DNA from: an uncultured Pelagibacteraceae bacterium
GTDB lineage: Bacteria > Pseudomonadota > Alphaproteobacteria > Pelagibacterales > Pelagibacteraceae
NCBI GenBank assembly: GCA_902611405.1
Contig: CACLZL010000006.1
Location: forward strand, 1 to 64,000
Reading direction: 5' to 3'
Length of the DNA stretch: 64,000 bases
This document shows, piece by piece, positions 63,219-64,000 of this stretch. The translations under genes were made by a program, and so were the position numbers. The stretch's first letter is position 1, and each line of letters starts with the position of its first letter. The notes beneath the pieces are model-generated. The model saw only the letters and a list, made by a program, of their open reading frames with translations. It did not search any database and was not told the origin of the DNA.

Positions 63219-64000
63219 TGATTTGCTCCAATTAATTTATGTCTCCAATATGCAGACAAATAATCTAATGCAATTATCGTACCAACCAGTAAGAACATAC
63301 ACGCTAAAACATCAGCTCCATAATTCCACTGAATTAGAGCCGCTAACATTTCTCCAATTCCACCTGCACCAACAAAACCTAATATTGTAGATTCTCTAAC
63401 ATTAATTTCTAACCTCAATATTCCATAACTTAAAAACAAAGGTAGTACCTGGGGAAGAACTGAAAATCTTATCTTCTGTGTCCAAGTTGCACCAACAGAA
63501 CTTAAACCTTCAATAGGTTTTCCATCACAATTTTCTATAGCCTCTGTAAATAATTTACCAAGTGCTCCAGCAGTATGTATTGTTATAGCAATTACAGCTG
63601 GTAAAGATGATTTACCCATTAGATATAAAAACACCATTGCTATTATTAATGTTGGAAATGATCTTGTCACATCCATTAAAAATTTTGTAAATTGAATAAC
63701 TCTTTTGTTTCTAATTAGGTTCCTACTTGAAAAAATTGCAAATATAATTGCTAAAATAAAACCTATAGAAGTTGAAAATAAAGCAATATTTAAAGTAATA
63801 ATTAATTCAGGAATATACTTAATAACTCTTGGCCAATATTTCCATCCCATCTCAAAAGTGTCTACAAATAAATCTCTAGGGTAGTTAAAAAAATTAGCTA
63901 TACCTCTTCCAAAAGACCCTGCATTTGCTTCTAACGATACCAAGGTACCACCAAAAAAAATTAATATTAGAATTGCAATTCCAAGTAGCGAGGACCTAGT
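63215..64000 (-). CDS. phnE: Phosphonate ABC transporter permease PhnE (first copy, 5' end beyond window)
   Basis: The frame is open to the end of the window; the TTG at 63943 is an internal codon inside a transmembrane segment, so the true start lies beyond base 64000. The visible 261 codons include a first helix (ILILIFFGG), the WKYWPRVIKYIPELIITLNIALFST entry (core PELIITLNIA), TRSFPTLIIAMVFLYLMG, LFTEAIENCDGKPIEGLSSVGA (EAA loop) and FVGAGGIGEMLAALIQWNYG. Binding protein PhnD and ATPase PhnC are expected further along on this strand, outside the window. Confidence 0.92.
   Translation of the reverse strand, partial: TRSSLLGIAILILIFFGGTLVSLEANAGSFGRGIANFFNYPRDLFVDTFEMGWKYWPRVIKYIPELIITLNIALFSTSIGFILAIIFAIFSSRNLIRNKRVIQFTKFLMDVTRSFPTLIIAMVFLYLMGKSSLPAVIAITIHTAGALGKLFTEAIENCDGKPIEGLSSVGATWTQKIRFSVLPQVLPLFLSYGILRLEINVRESTILGFVGAGGIGEMLAALIQWNYGADVLACMFLLVGTIIALDYLSAYWRHKLIGANQ

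Noticed and set aside
1-64000. Mobile elements, prophage, CRISPR arrays, rRNA operons and toxin-antitoxin pairs
   Set aside because: None seen: no transposase or integrase motifs, no regularly spaced repeats, no rRNA sequence. The COQ10/RatA-like gene at 19593 stands alone and is not treated as a toxin.

Overview
The window is AT-rich and extremely gene-dense. Operons overlap by 1-11 bases, there are no insertion sequences, prophage genes, rRNA genes or CRISPR arrays, and no gene-free stretch exceeds about 200 bases once the tRNAs are counted. Gene order (bamA-lpx block, trpEGDC-lexA-gltX, tpiA-secG-pyrG-kdsA-eno, ispDF-ntrYX-trkA, general amino-acid transporter aapJQMP) is alphaproteobacterial. 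The streamlining, base composition and fused or trimmed genes point to the SAR11 clade (Pelagibacterales). This assignment is by recognition of content, not by a database search.

Layout. 1-6148: the end of bamA, then skp/ompH-like, fabZ, lpxD, lpxA, lpxI and lpxB (outer membrane assembly and lipid A). 6125-13540, minus strand: gltX, lexA with its own SOS operator, trpC, trpD, trpG, trpE and a PpiD/SurA-like chaperone. 13597-20048: tpiA, secG, pyrG, kdsA, eno, ftsB-like, lipA and a COQ10/RatA-like gene. 20041-22093, minus strand: pncC/cinA-C, pgpA and ispDF. 22119-28063: ntrY, ntrX, trkA, trkH, then tRNA-Arg. 28346-32780: aapJQMP amino-acid uptake. 32971-39271: XRE regulator, tRNA-Asn, tRNA-Cys, valS, ilvD, manC.

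39.4 kb to the end is the distinctive part: a phosphorus-limitation island. It holds phospholipid renovation genes (lipid kinase, PlcP-like phospholipase, Agt-like glycosyltransferase, ornithine-lipid olsB/olsA), the sensor phoR, an unknown secreted protein, pstSCAB-phoU-phoB, polyphosphate genes (sixA-like, ppk1, ppx), a Nudix hydrolase and a secreted TPR protein. Phosphonate genes follow (phnX; phnZ-like HD oxygenase; two phnE permeases, the last running off the window), interleaved with arsenate reductase arsC and an aquaglyceroporin, an MFS carrier and another unknown secreted protein. Several of these genes have 11-bp-period direct repeats of (C/T)TGTAA(C/T) upstream, which resemble a Pho box and would tie the island to PhoB.

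How it would work together (inference): when phosphate is scarce PhoR/PhoB raise Pst uptake. PlcP strips phospholipid head groups to diacylglycerol, Agt glycosylates it, and OlsB/OlsA make phosphorus-free ornithine lipid. Phosphonates are imported and cleaved by PhnX and PhnZ. ArsC and the aquaporin remove arsenate that leaks in through the phosphate transporter. The other new observations are an NtrX with a degenerate sigma-54 contact loop and an altered Walker B, and two secreted proteins of unknown function.
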